A stretch of 64,000 bases of DNA. Source: Fomes fomentarius. Lineage: Eukaryota; Basidiomycota; Agaricomycetes; Polyporales; Polyporaceae. The notes beneath the pieces were generated by a model that was not told the DNA's origin, did not search any database, and worked only from the letters and a program-made list of their open reading frames with translations. A program made the translations under genes and the position numbers. Below are positions 22,114 to 35,000 of this stretch, piece by piece. The DNA lies in the NCBI GenBank assembly GCA_022606135.1, contig JABYQN010000005.1, positions 248,001-312,000 on the forward strand. Direction: 5' to 3'. Position 1 is the first letter of the stretch. Each line of letters starts with the position of its first letter.

Positions 22114-23374
22114 TCGTGAGGCTCGAAAACCGCTCAACGTGCTCACCCATGCCTCCCAATGAGTTCTGTCGGCCACTCGAGGTGAGAACGCGAAGTGACC
22201 TCCCATATGTTTTTCGAAATCTTCGTGTGCAAAGTGTAAAGTGTGCTGTGCAGTTGGACGCTCGGCCACCAAAGACGCAAACAGCTGTAGTACATATGGC
22301 CTTTCGGACTTACCCTCCGCAGTACTTAGCATCCGCAGCGTTCTTTCCCTCGCCCGTCCTGACGCGTGGCTTCGGATCGGGTCCGTAATTCAGATATGAT
22401 AACGTGCTTGGATCACGGTGCACACTGACATCTTTGTCGTCTGGAACAGGAATCAGTGGACGCCGCAGTGAGGCTCGTCCGACTCCAGAGGCCCCGTTCG
22501 AGGAATGAGTTTTCGTCGCTACTCGTGACAAAACATGCGATAGGAGACTCGGATATACATATCCTGGCTCTTTGGCTGACACGGTCTGGACTCCGAAACT
22601 TCCAGAGGAAACTATCACTCACGACAGGAACATCATCGTATCTAGATCGTAACGCAGCGACCCCCCTGGTACTGACAGTCCACTCAATTATGCGACGTCT
22701 CTCTAGAGAGTTCCGAGTCGGTGTTCCGCCTTGCCTGACTTCCTCCTCAAGTTATCTCGCCCGACGCCGACCTTCTGCTCGTGGTGTCACCAGATCAAAT
22801 TGCCAGACCACCGAGCGCAACTTGAATAGCCAATAGCAACTCTTCTAACGTCAATCGTGTTGAGGATCGTGGAACATATATACCCAGCCGCGCTGGGACC
22901 AGCACGATGTGTGATTTGAAGCGCTTCGTAACGCCTGAAGACCTTTTGGACCTCATGAAACGAGGTGAAACTATGTAAGTAGAGTTTCGTGTCCGCGGCA
23001 TCGTTGCAGCTGCGATCAAGGGTTGGAAGTCACCCTGCAACACCTTTTCCGACTGAGATCGGGATAAGAAGTAAGTATGCCAACCACAGTATTCATTTAG
23101 TGCTACAACCGTACTTACTCATGTCAATGCAGACTACAAGCCCTCGATACGCTCTCTTAACTGCGGTCACCGCTTCAGCGTAAGCACCTACATTTGTAGC
23201 AGCTAAATAAAGCGGTTACGTACTTCGCCGTGACATGCCGACACCGCTTGGGCGATCCTGATCTTATTTTTAAGTTATATCAAGCCATGGACGAGCCTCA
23301 ATATTACAAACTTCACCTTTCTCTCATCATCCTCTGCTTGTCCAAGCAGAATCATTCCATTCGTTAAAAATATC
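22114..23374. other. intergenic region with weak minus-strand coding potential
   Basis: A minus-strand frame at 22310-22618 (DPSTLSYLNYGPDPKP) ends at a good donor (GGTAAG near 22318). It could be an exon of an unknown or decayed gene, but I cannot complete a gene model. The remainder up to 23374 is the upstream region of the peptidase gene. Confidence 0.3.
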
Positions 23375-25702
23375 ATGACAGCGAGAGTGGTCGCTTTCGC
23401 GGCACTGGCCGCCTCCTGGCATCTCATGACCTCGCACGCACAGTCTATGCCAACCGGTCTTGATTGGTTCGCCTGTCCTGAGCATGCGGATCTTTCTTGC
23501 GCGTACTTTGACGTTCCTCTGGACTACCACAACTCCTCTGCGGGGAACGGCCATATTCTCGTCGTCAAGGCCAACGCCACGGCTGCAAAGAAGAAGGGTA
23601 CCGTCTTCCTCAACCCTGGTCAGTGTCACGAGTATACTCTTGCACAATCGCAGGTCTGACGGTATGCATAGGCGGACCTGGTGTTTCGGGTCTGACATCT
23701 CTCGTGGATGACTCCGAGGCACTCATGGCGCGCTCTGGGGGTGCCTACGATTTCATCAGCTGGGATCCTCGTGGTGTAGGTCCCTACACCTAGTACGTCG
23801 CTTGCGCTTCATCAAATATTACCGACATATATCTCGCATCTGACGTATCACCAGCCCAGGCCAAGTATACTGTCTGTCTGACGAGGAGTTTGACTCCTTC
23901 TGGAACAACTCCATCGAGGTCACCGGTCCCAACTGGCTCGGCAACTTCACAAACCAGACAGATCTGGCGGCGTTCCAGGCTCAGGCTTCAATCTTGGACG
24001 CACAGTACAAGGCTTTCGGTGAGAAGTGCCTCCAGGGGCCCAACGCGACGACTCTGCAGTACATCGGCACTGCTGCGACGGTTCGTGACATGGTCGGCCT
24101 TGCAGATGCTATCCAGGGTCCGAACACCCCGATTTTCTACTGGGGTCTGTCGTATGGTACTGTGGTCGGAGCTTGGTTCGCTAACAGTGAGCTGTTTTCA
24201 GCATGTTGGCGATCTCATCATCACTCACATTTGCTATGTACCAGTGTTTCCCGAGCGCGTTGGTCGGGTAATCCTTGATGGCGTTCTGGACTCCACAAAC
24301 GTCGCTACTAAGCAGTCGTACCTGGTGCGTCGTCCTACCTCGCCTGCACGACATGGAACAAAGATATTGATTTTCGCGAGTGCTTGCAGCTCTGGCGCGA
24401 TCAGGTCTCTTCCTCTGAGGACGTGTACAGCGCGTTCGCAAACGCGTGCGCGGCTGCGGGACCGTCCGGATGCAAGCTTGCTCCGTTTGACGGAGCTTCT
24501 GGTGAGGATGTCGTAAATTACATTGGGCAGGCGATTGAGGTTTGTAGTCTCCGGCGCTCCATTACTTTTTGATGACTCACTCTCTTACCACATAGGAACT
24601 GCATGCTCATCCTGCCGGAAACAACCTGCTTTCGCTTCGTGGTACGTCTTAGTATTGCACTGTCACGCGGGTCTGATCATGGATTGAATACACGCTCCGA
24701 TGTAGCTTCCATTTTCGGTACCCTGTACCAGCCGCAGCTGTGGGCAGATACCGCGAATAATGTCATTGCACCGCAAATCGCTGACATTATTGGCAACAAG
24801 TCGAAAACGACTACAGAAAGGTACGTCTAGCCGCTGAACTTCACACCACTCCAGCAGCTCATTCTGTGCGGGTACAGGAGGCATGTCCTAGACAAACGGG
24901 CCACCTTCAGTCAGCACGGATACACCGAGCCCGCGGTGGTCTGCGCAGACAGCACCGACGCAGACCCGTCGGTCACCATGGAGGTCATCTTCAAAGAGAT
25001 CCTCGACGTCACTCGCAACGTATCGCCTACCTGTGGGTCGATACACCCCTAACTTCGCACGCAACTTGGAGCTGACAATGAGGGATGCTCCTCTGTCAGT
25101 CGGTGCATTCTGGCCTATCCCATGGGACCGGTGCTCGTACTGGCCCGTCAGGGCCCCAGAGCGGTACCAGGGCCCGTTCAACCAGACGTACGCAAACAAA
25201 ATCCTCGTCATTGGCAACACGGTGAGCACCATGTGAGCCTATCGCAACTTGTGAACATGTGCTGACTTGCGGACCGCGACGACAGTATGATGGCGCAACG
25301 CCCTTCTTCGAGGCGCAGCATATGGCCGAGGTCATGGGCGACCAGGCTGCGCTCGTAAAGCAGGATGGCTTCGGGGTGAGCCTACTTCCATTTCCGTTTT
25401 GCATCGTTGACGCCATGCCATCCGCTAACCTCTGCCTCGCAACACATAGCACACTTCGATCTACCAAAACTCGACGTGCGTGACGGACATCATCACTGCA
25501 TACCTCAACGATGGGACGGTGAGCGTTTATCTCGTTTCAAAGGCAGCACAGGTTGTCTGAATCGTCAAACATCGTGCACTAGGTTCCGGATGGCAATGCA
25601 TCGTCACCGACCGTGTGCGCTATCGATGACTCGGTGGAGCTCTTCCCGGGGGTGAAGTCGGTCGATGTCAAGGCGAACGGCACCATCACCGACAGATTCT
25701 GA
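23375..25702 (+). CDS. secreted alpha/beta-hydrolase, tripeptidyl-aminopeptidase (TAP) type
   Basis: A signal peptide (MTARVVAFAALAASWHLMTSHAQS) precedes a mature domain starting at about LDWFACPEHADLSCAYFDVPLDY, the usual start of TAP-like serine peptidases. Other motifs are NPGGPGVSG (oxyanion loop), YDFISWDPRGVG, and the nucleophile elbow FYWGLSYGTVVGAWFAN (Ser in GLSYG). The catalytic Asp region is VIGNTYDGATPFF and the His is in GHTSIYQNSTC. About ten exons are joined by 50-70 bp introns, and the last one ends NGTITDRF. Several Asn-X-Ser/Thr sites fit a secreted glycoprotein. The activity would be release of short peptides from N termini of external protein. The fold is certain; the exact substrate is not. 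Confidence 0.85.
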
Positions 25703-25718
25703 AGCTCTTCTCAAGGAT

Positions 25719-26050
25719 CCTTAAGAGAGCACATACCCCTTGCCATCGTTGGGATCCACGTTGACGACGAACGAGATAATGTACCATAGGCCATCATGTG
25801 CAATATTGGCCTGTCGCGCAGGTGTCGCTGGTCCACTGGCAATATAGTACGGAACGTCCGTTCCCATGCGTAACACCAAGCTTCTCGTTTGCCACGGCCG
25901 CAGGGTCCGAAGATGAACACATGCATGCATGCGCCTTCGCAGCCGCTTGGACCCACGAAAGGCGTGTAGCTGTCAATTTTGCTGCAGCAACGGTTCACAC
26001 AAGAGAACGAGAATCGGTTCACGTCAGATTCACCATGTCGCAAAAAGCTT
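25719..26050 (-). pseudogene. decayed carboxylesterase (type B) C-terminal fragment
   Basis: On the minus strand, pieces of a type-B carboxylesterase C terminus are recognisable in shifting frames: QAAAKAHA, then LGVTHGN, then VPYYIASG and LWYIISFVVNVDPNDGKG. The frame changes between LGVTHGN and VPYYIA, and there are stops upstream, so it is a relic. The 25965-26050 part is about 80% identical to 31076-31160, next to another esterase relic. Confidence 0.5.
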
Positions 26051-26903
26051 ACACGGCCGAATATCCAACGTTGACTTGACCATGCATATTCCAGACAGTG
26101 TGTGCCGTTTTCCCATCACGTTTTGTCAATTACTCGCTTTGTTTTGTTTTGTACGTACGATCTGTTGAGCGATGTATCTGTATTCTATCATGGTCGTGGG
26201 CAGACCGTATCTGTTTGTCGGTCGTCCGGATGCTGTGAAGGTGACTCTACCCAAGTCATTGTCTACTTTCGTTGTTTCTGGACTTCTAGCATCGACGCTT
26301 ATGTTGTCCCAGTTGGATCATGCATCCGAACACCCAGGCGGCCGATCTATCGAAGCCTGAAAGACGACCACTCTTCGTGTGCGGTGTAGTCTCAATGCCG
26401 CATTGAATGACAACAATGTTGCGTCGTACTAGATTCAAGTTGTTTCTGTGAGTTCCGGTGTCCGATATTTATGTCCTCGCTGTCTCATGTAGCTTCCGAC
26501 AGCGCTCAAGGCTGTACCTTGTTGTCCCATGGAGCATCAGGCTGAACTGGTGCATGGAAGATGATATGACTCGCTGGCCATCCTTGAGGCCCGAGCTCTC
26601 GATCGCAATGGTGCAGTGAACCCGGCGAGGAGATCTAGTTGTGCCCGGGGAGGGCATGTAATAGTACGTAGTAGATGACGTCTAGCCTGCGGCGAGCTCG
26701 TTCAACATGCACGTGGTGTCTACTTCTACAGGTTCCGGATGATCAAACAAGGTTCATCGATGACACGGCATGGACCGGATAACTCGACGCCTATGCCGCC
26801 ACTGCCATCGGGACACGCCGTCGACTCGTTGTCCCTTGTTCTTCCTCACTTGCGCACCTCCTTGCCCTTGCCCCCTCAATCAAACTCTTCATACAATTCT
26901 AGA
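26051..26903. other. intergenic region upstream of the HET-domain gene
   Basis: There is no convincing coding region. A frame at 26739-26960 includes MGNCMQC at its end, discussed with the HET gene. No repeats were recognised. Confidence 0.4.
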
Positions 26904-29536
26904 ATGGGAAACTGTATGCAGTGTATGAGCAAGGACAGTTGTCATTGCAAGGTGTGCTGAGTCCAATTGCTCATGCTATATCACGCTCTCGTCACTGACT
27001 GATGTCGATATCGCCGTCCAAGATGCCAGTGTGTGCATCCAATCCAGTTGAGCGAGGCAACTCCTTGCCACCGACGACATGTAACCCTTCGACTCGGAGG
27101 CTTGCGCCGAACTCGGAGGCTGCGCCCAGTTCGGAACTTGTGCCGACCTCGGAGGTCCATATGCCCTCAACCAGCCTTGTGACTGAGGTCCCTACGACGA
27201 CTCGGGTTCAGATTCCCTCCTTAACCTTCCCACAGGCTTCTCCTACGCTTCCTCCCCGACCTGAATTCAAGCCATTCACGGTGCCTAACCTATGTGGATC
27301 TTCCCTCTTCGATGGGATAGACTACTGGATGTATCCGGAGCGTCACAACTGGGTAGTTCACGCACGCGACAAACAGTGTCACGTCCTCTGTCCACCAGGC
27401 CTGTGCTGGCATGATACCAATGGGATCCCGGAGGCATATCGGTTAGCCCGACCGCCTATGCTCGCTCGTGCAGATGGGTCACCAGTGACTGCCACCGACA
27501 AAGTCGCATTCCTCCAGTCATGGCTCTTTTATGGGACACTTACCGAAGTATCGACATTATGTGGCCTCGCTCTCGACATCGAGGCAGAGTTTTTGGTGGA
27601 CAATGGCAAGTCCGTGTCTACCTCATCGCTGAATGGTTTGGCCGGGCGATGGTTCTCTGCTTTGCCTCCTGATCGTTTTGGAGACGAGGTCCTCATGGAA
27701 CGCATCCTAGCCATCTCCCGCTACATATGTCTTTTGCTGGTTGAAGAGCTCACGGAAGACAATCACTCTGGCAGCACTATTCAACATATGTATGAATATA
27801 CTCCAGAGGAGTGCCGCATCCTGCACTCCATCGATATTCTCGCCCGCACTCTCGGACTCCACCTCTTGCTTCACGTCTACTCCCCAGGATTCAGCGCCTC
27901 CGATGACAAGGCATGGAGCCAGAAGCGGATCACTCGTAGCATTGTCTGGATGGGTCGCGCTGTCGAGGGGATGGACCAATTGTCTGATATCGTCTTTGAT
28001 GACTTACAGGAACGGGGATGGTGTGTCAGTGAACTCTACTTGATGGCAACCAATGAGTTGATCATTGCATCGCTTCTGGAGCGTCCAAGAGCCAGGAACC
28101 ATCCGATGTGCACCGATACCCTCTGTCATGCATATCAGACTGATGAAGGGACTTACAATACGGTGCATGTGGATGAGACCTGTTCCTGCGACTTCGTCAG
28201 TGTGCCGATGGAAGACCTGGTCAATGTACTGGCACAGGGCAAAGTCCCGGCAGTTTTGGTGACCACTGAGTTGGAGGTCTGTGTTGTACACACCAAGCAA
28301 TATCCTTACATTGCACTCTCTCATGTTTGTGAGCACTGGTTCATGTTTTTGTTATTTGATTATCGCTCACTAATGACCACAGGGGCAGATGGGCTTGGAA
28401 ACCCTCAGGATAACGCACTGCCGAAATGCCAGCTTCGTCGACTACGAGACTTTGCAAACGACTTGTATGACTCGCAATTTCATACACTATCCACCAAGCA
28501 AGGCATACTAGCAGAGGGCTATGCATCCAAGCCATCATCCACACCTGTTGCCGTCTGGATGGACACACTCTGCATCCCTGTGCATCCCACTGCAAAGATG
28601 TTTCGCAAGAAGGCCATTCAACTTCTAGGGAAAACATTCCACGAGGCACAAGCAGTGTTAGTGCTTGACCGTGAGCTCGAGATGATCCCGTCTGCCACAG
28701 CCTCCTTTCTCGAACTGGGAATCCGCATGCTGTGCAGTGGCTGGATGAAACGTTTGTGGACACTGCAGGAAGCCACACTGGCCAGTGAGGCCCTCGGCGA
28801 GGATAGGATCTTTTTTCAGATGCAAGATGGGCCATTCTTGTACCAAAAGTACGATCGGAATAGGACAGCATCAATGTCGCTAGATGGGCTCACGACCGAG
28901 CTTCAAGCAGAGGAGCACAACCTACTGGACGAGGATGGGGTGATAATCCTCTTGGGGGAGCAGATCCCTTCTGTACAGGCCATGCGCAACATGCGTGAGG
29001 GCTGGTCACCCTTCCGTGTCATCCTTGCTGCTATCGAGCACCGAAGCACGAGCAAAGTGGAGGACATCCCACTATGTATGGCATCCCTCCTGGGAAAGGA
29101 CGTATCGTTCGTACTGTCCGGGGACAGTGCAGAACAGCGCATGGCCAATTTCTACATGGTTATGCGAGAGGTCCCAGCAGGTATTCTATGGGTGGAAAAG
29201 GCGAAGAAGCTCAGCATGGCACCGTTTCGTTGGGCACCTATCTCTATTGCCGAATGCCCCGTGACAACCTTCATGGGTTGGCACGACGTCATCTGCGATG
29301 TGGCCGGTCTCCACGTCCAATATCCTGGGTTCATCCTCAAAGAGATTGCCGCTCAAGAATCGTATAGCATGCTACCGGAGAACTTCGACTTGCTCGCGAA
29401 CACCGGTGAGGTACTTGGGAGGCTCTCGTCCGGCCGGGCAGCATCCACTCGAAATTCGATCAGCTTGCGGCCAGATTTGAGCCTGGCAATTATCACGAGC
29501 CCCCTCGACTTGATCTACGCCCAAACGCCGCCATAG
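26904..29536 (+). CDS. HET (heterokaryon incompatibility) domain protein
   Basis: Proposed exons are 26904-26951, 27023-28328 and 28383-29536, giving 835 residues. A shorter model starts at 27002. The HET signature is seen as YPYIALSHVWADGLGNP (joined across the 28329-28382 intron), ALPKCQLRRLR, VAVWMDTLCIP, FRKKAIQLLGKTFHEA, VLVLDRELE and CSGWMKRLWTLQEA. A long N-terminal region begins at about PNLCGSSLFDGIDYWMYPERHNWVVH. HET proteins can trigger cell death when incompatible hyphae fuse, but in basidiomycetes most members have no tested role. The 54-nt intron is in frame, so the ORF runs through it. The upstream exon would give MGNCMQCMSKDSCHC, a possible N-myristoylation/palmitoylation signal; this exon is inferred only. 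Repeats and gene relics on both sides suggest a fast-changing locus. Confidence 0.85.
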
Positions 29537-29880
29537 TTGAGTTGGATAGAAAATGTGGACGTGGTGACATGACAGACAAGTTGGTGTGCACCGTCGTAGG
29601 ATACATGTTCTTCTCACGCACAGACAAGGGAAGTCAAACGACTGTGATCCGATGTGATCCGACACCAATGGACCAGATGTGGTGTATAACATGATAGGAC
29701 AGTAACTTTACTATGCATGCTGGTATGTCTTCAGGCTGTCCCCGGGCCGTCATATCATCACGATGGACATTGGATTCGTCTACGTACTTACTATGCTAGA
29801 TGTTGCCCCGGATCGTGATTCACTAGAGACTCTACCTAGGGAAGTTGCCTGTACCAGGCACAGTGATCACTTTGATGATA
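29537..29880. other. intergenic region downstream of the HET gene
   Basis: No gene or repeat is recognised before the dispersed repeat that begins at 29881. Confidence 0.4.
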
Positions 29881-30318
29881 GTACAGCTGTGTGTGCGTAA
29901 TTGATGGCCGCTCGCAACCGACTCGGATGCACGTGCACTTTCGACACGAAAAAGTCAGAAAAAACAGACAAACCGATTGTACCATTACTGCTGCATCCCT
30001 TGCTCTGAGACTAGTCATACATACTGCTACAAGCCTTGCAAACATACCTGTACCTTGTAAATTTACATAGATACTCGTTTTGTGAGTTACAGAAGCCAGA
30101 ACAATCCCCGAGTTCTGACGAGGATTCGGCCACGGAAATCTCTTCTCTTCGCCCTAGAGCTTCCTAGCACACTACATACACACTCCCTCCCATCTATGTG
30201 CGATGTATGCAGTCTACGACCAATTCCAGGCTTCTAATGCCTTGCTCAAAGTTGCAGACCTTTCGCGCCCGATGACGTGTTTGCTGAGGTAGGCCGAAGA
30301 GTAGATTTCTGTACTGGG
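29881..30318 (+). repeat. dispersed repeat of about 440 bp, copy 2
   Basis: This is the partner of 21671-22113, about 8.2 kb away in the same orientation. Both start near TACAGCTGT and end near GGCCGAAGAGTRGAYTTCTGTAC. Small indels are scattered through it. Confidence 0.65.
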
Positions 30319-31075
30319 TTTTAATGAGTGGTGGTCGCTTGGTGTGAGGCATGGTTTCAAGCACTCGTACGATCGCCTAACCCGCCCAACTTTCAGCACC
30401 CGTATCAACACTTGCACCCTGATGAAGTGACGAATGATGAGTTCCGCCCATATGTTGGTTTGTACACCGGGACATCGTTCGCGCCCGTTGCAGTGAGTGT
30501 ACATGAGAACACTTGTACACGCACACTCCGACCCTAGCAACCGATTCAACCTTCTCATTCCCCTCGCATGCACGCACCGTCCGAGTAGACGATGTCCCAG
30601 CTGCTCTCGTTTTCAATGACTTCCGTTGTCGGTGCCGCTCGTCTTGACGAACTGGAGCTCTTGGGCTTCTCCCCATCTTCTGCGGGAACGCTGTTATATT
30701 TTGCATATGGCTTCGCAGCATGCCAATTTGCTCGTTCGGGACGCGAGGGGGCGGCTGAAGGGACAGGGACGGAAGAGGCGGAAGCCGCTTACTTGTTGCT
30801 GCCAACATTCGGCGCTGAGTTTGGGGGCGTTGAGTTGGATGTAACGCGGACTGCGTACCAGGTTGTGTAAGCTTCCAGGGACGTCGCCTCGAGCGACATC
30901 GGGCTTAGCAGATTTCGCCGTTGTAGACGTGCTCGACAGCTGCAGATCAAAAGGGCTGGATGTCGAAGAGCTCGAGCGGAAAGTTCCCAGACTGAAAGGC
31001 CCGCCAGGCCAGCCGAGTCGTGATTTGGAGGTCCTAGGGGCGAGTGAATCGACCAAGAAAGCAACGTGACGCCAC
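30319..31075. other. region without a supported gene
   Basis: Overlapping frames occur on both strands (30377-30808 minus; 30592-30870 plus; 30694-31056 minus), of similar length and without recognisable domains. They are probably relic or non-coding DNA. Confidence 0.35.
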
Positions 31076-31560
31076 TGTAGCTGTCAATTTTGCTGCAGCA
31101 ATGCTTCAAACACGAGGACACGAGTGGTTCATGTCAGATTCACGATTTCGCAAGAGCTGTGTGGTGGTGCAACGACAACCGGTTACAGGCACTTGTTGGT
31201 GCTGCTGCAGCTTCAGGGCTTGGAACTGCGTGTCCCCACACGATGGACGCGAGCGGCTTGTACTGTGGGCTGAGGCCAAACGTCTCGTCCCCGGTGTCGT
31301 AGTACTTACGGGTACAGCTTTAGCGATGAGCAACGTGTTGAGCGCGTAAGGCGGGCCGTCCTGGCACGGCAACGCGGCTGCGGTTCGGAGGAATCGTTCG
31401 ATCTGCGCGTCGGTCGTCACGCCTCGGGGCGTGAAGAACGTCTCGTCGAGGTCCGTGCCCGCCATGAGCGGGATCTGGTAAAACCTGCCCTACGAGTGGA
31501 GCCTCGAGCATAAGTCGGGGATCACCCCGTCCGGGCCGTCACTGACGGGGCAGGGATTGG
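31076..31560 (-). pseudogene. decayed carboxylesterase (type B) internal fragment
   Basis: Minus-strand reading gives PVSDGPDGVIPDL, then a TAG stop, then GRFYQIPLMAGTDLDETFFTP and RGVTTDAQIERFLRTAAA. This is the usual order of a fungal type-B carboxylesterase just after the catalytic core. The in-frame stop before GRFYQIP and the lack of flanking exons mark it as a pseudogene. The 31076-31160 end matches 25965-26050. The two relics therefore probably derive from copies of one gene. Confidence 0.55.
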
Positions 31561-32056
31561 AACTTTCTCGGTAATCTGCATGGTGGAGGTGTTCAAGTTG
31601 TAGGCGTTGATGAGGGATGCGGAGCGCACCCATGAGCGGCCTTCAAGATGTATGGAAAAATCAACACGACCGATATCTTCAAGCTTGAGCTTCAGGACTC
31701 GTGGTTACACGTTCGTGTATCAAATGGACGCACTAGCCATAAACGCATTATCGATAGACATACGTCAAGTACACTCAGTTCTATGGAAACAGCGGTAGGG
31801 GTGAGGCATATGATAGACATCGAGCGCTCGAGCAGCAAACGGACACGGAGAGAATAAACCTGGCAGTGAAAAGGAGCGTGAGCGCCAGCGACAGCTCTGC
31901 AACATTCTGAGAGGGTCCGGGAGGGAAAAAAACGAACGGGAAGCTATTGACGTGTTAGAGCGAACATACGGGTAGTTGAGACAGTCCAATAGAGCGAGTA
32001 TATCATACACCAAGGCATTGTGCATATATTTCCTTCACGTCCGCACGTTTGATCGT
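31561..32056. other. intergenic region
   Basis: No gene was recognised. It holds the 3' UTR of the Mga2/Spt23-like gene, whose stop is at 32059-32057. Confidence 0.4.
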
Positions 32057-35000
32057 TCATGCGTGAAGGCCGACCTTGACGGTAACCAAAGCTCTCGTTG
32101 CATGAAGTGCAATACGGAGGGCGTGGAGCAACGCCCAAGCAAATCCAACTAGGATCAACGAGTTAGACGATAAGAACAGTGGTCCATTCGACGAGGGGCA
32201 CTCACCGATGAGAATGGGAATCCAGAACAACACGAGCATGCGATCGTCTAAAAATTTCGCCACGATAGTTGAGCCCAGCAACAACTGGTGTAGGAGATGG
32301 AGACTCACGCTGCTTCTTCTGTGCCCGTCGCGCGGGCTTGCGTGTAGGCCTGTAGCCATACAACTGCACTTCCTCTTGGGGAACCACCGCATCGTCATAC
32401 CCAATTTGACGAGGCGTTGGCCTTTCAGCTCCAACCCGCAGCTCGGGTTCAGGCTCGGGGACGACCTGTACCTCCGGTGCCACCGCACTCGCGTCCATGA
32501 CCGCGTTCGGCACATCTGCTATGGGCATAGGTTCCTTCGCATCCGGGTTGTAAGATGCAGCGTCGTCCGTACTCCTGGGGGTATACGCTGGGGGTGGACT
32601 GTCGTGTCGAGCCCGGCCATCTCTCGTGGCCTGCTGCATCCACTTCTCCCACAACGCCTTCCAGTCCTGGGCGCTGAGGAACCCAAGCCTCGCCTGCTGG
32701 CCATTCTGCTCGATGTTCTCACTGTCGTTCTTCTCGTCGCCCGTGCGTCCAGCCCATAGCTGCTGAATGGGCACGAAAACAGGGAAGGCCGGGATGAGTG
32801 GGAGGCCACCCCACGTGGGGATATTGGGGAGATTCGGCAGAAGCGGTAAGTTGGGGATGTTGGCGATCATGCCTTGAGGATGTTGCAATTGAGCGAGCGT
32901 GCGGTAGAGTGTCTCCGTGAACGTCGCTGCCGCCTGCTTCTCATCGGCAGCAGTCAATCCAGCCTCGACGGACCTCTTCTCTGCCGTCGTTGGGGTTGAC
33001 TTGGAATCAGCCTCAACGGCCAGAGGGGCATCCCGAGTGGCAGGTGTGGGAGCGACAGGAGGGCGTGGCTTCGAAGCGCGCTGATACAGACCCTTGTGGC
33101 CACTCCATCTCCTCCTGAATGGGTGGACATCGGATTCGAATTCCGAATCATCTTCAGCGTCACCCCACGCCCCTTCGTCGTCGTGATCCCCATCGTGAGA
33201 GGAGCGGTCGCTCTCGGACCCCATGAAATCGAAGAAGCCGGTGGGACCGACCTCTGCTGGCGTCGTGCCCGCAGCGTTAACAACATCAAGCGCAGCTCCA
33301 GCATCGACGAGCGCTCGTGCGCATTCAGTCGAGTTGGTGAGCGCGGCCAGGAAAAGCGCCGTGCACCCGTTCTGATCACGAGCGTCGATGTCGATCTCTC
33401 GCGCGAGTAGGAAGCGGACAAGGGACGGGAACTTGGCAAGGGTGGCGAGGTGGAGGAGGGTCTGGCCACTGACGGTCGGCCGGGAGACGGAGGCTGGACT
33501 GGAGGAGGATGCGTCCATGGGAATGTCGAGGACAGCAAGGAAGTCGAGAAGGAGCTTCTCAAAGTCGCCGCCGCTATCACCTCCGCGACCAAGAAGGAGG
33601 TGAGAAGACAGCTGCATGGCACCACCGGCATGTATGACTCCTTCGGGGTCGGGCCACCGGTTGTCCCCACGATACGCATAGCGATGTTCCTCGCATCCTC
33701 GATCTTGCCCGTCATCTTCAACCCGACAACTTGCAACGCAAGCTCCATCCTAAGCAATCAGTGATGAGTGAAGTTTCCGAGTAAGGCACGTGAGGTGAGA
33801 TCTTACAATGCTCTGTCTGTTTCGTCTGTGTATGTGAACAGGCACGGGGGCGTGCCGTCGTCTTCCTTCGGCAGCCCTTCAAACCACACATGGACCTGTC
33901 CGGGAGCAACGCTCGGCGGCAGTATGCACACAAGGGTGTTGTCGCTCCAGCGCTGTGTGGAGGTGGATGGAGTACCACCGAATATGCAGTTCAGGTGCAT
34001 CGTCGGATGGAAGTTAGCTCCAAGCACAGTAACCTCGATACCACCAAACGTTGGTCCGGAAGATGGGATAAGCCGATGGATGCGAGGAGGTGGGAAGCTG
34101 ATCGAGGGGGGAGGATCGTGCTTGAAGAGCATAAACGGCATTGCCATCGGGGGTGGAGCGGGTACTGGCACGGCGAGGTTCATGGGTTCTGGCATTGTCT
34201 GCGGCACAGGAGCCTGAGGCGGAGATGCGAACGATGGGTTTACATGTTCCTGATAAGAGAGAGCGGGAGACTCGATGTCAGAGCAGTCAGGCATAGCAAC
34301 GTCCATGTTAAAGCCATTGCCAATGTATTCCACGATTGACGGGTTGGAGTCGAAGGCGGACATGAGTGGACTGGCCACAGCCGTCGAAGTGGCGCTTTCA
34401 GGAGCATCGCTGCCAGTCACAGGAACAGAGGACGGAGGTTGGTCACTGTAAGTGAAGGAGGGAGTAGGCGAAGCAACGGAGGTCACAATCTGCAGTGGCG
34501 GAGGAAGAGCGTTCTGCAGCGGAGACGAAGCCCGAGTAGCAAATGCCGAAGTCAACTCGGACGGAGACTGAAGACTGCCGCTGCTGCTTTGTCGTTGCAA
34601 TTTCGACACTCGCCCATTGGCATCGTAGGGCCTCGCACGTTTCTTCGTCCGCTCGACACCAGTGGCTGATTTCTTCCTCTTGGGCGCAGCTTCTTGGGAC
34701 TCAGTGCCGGGGACTGTCCAGTCGAGCTGAGAACCAAATTCGATACCGACCTTCTGCCCGTTGACACCGGTGCTCTTGTGATCGTCGGTGATCATGATAG
34801 GCTTTGTAGTCCCCGTTCCGACAATCCGGCCAGTGTGGTCAAGCATCGTGAAGTGGATATTGAAGCCTACTTTCTCGCGATGATGTCGGCAATAGCATGT
34901 GATGCGCAGTGGAAGAACGACAGAGCCTGAAGAAAAGTCCTGCACTTCCGGACAGTTGAACTGAACGATATTTGATGTATCCTCATGTTTCCCCTTGCCA

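Noticed and set aside
22030..22618. Minus-strand gene overlapping the first 440-bp repeat
   Set aside because: One good splice donor is seen, but start, acceptor and continuation cannot be linked into a model.
30377..31056. Overlapping ORFs on both strands of 120-143 codons
   Set aside because: Neither strand dominates, none has a domain, and the region is full of relics.
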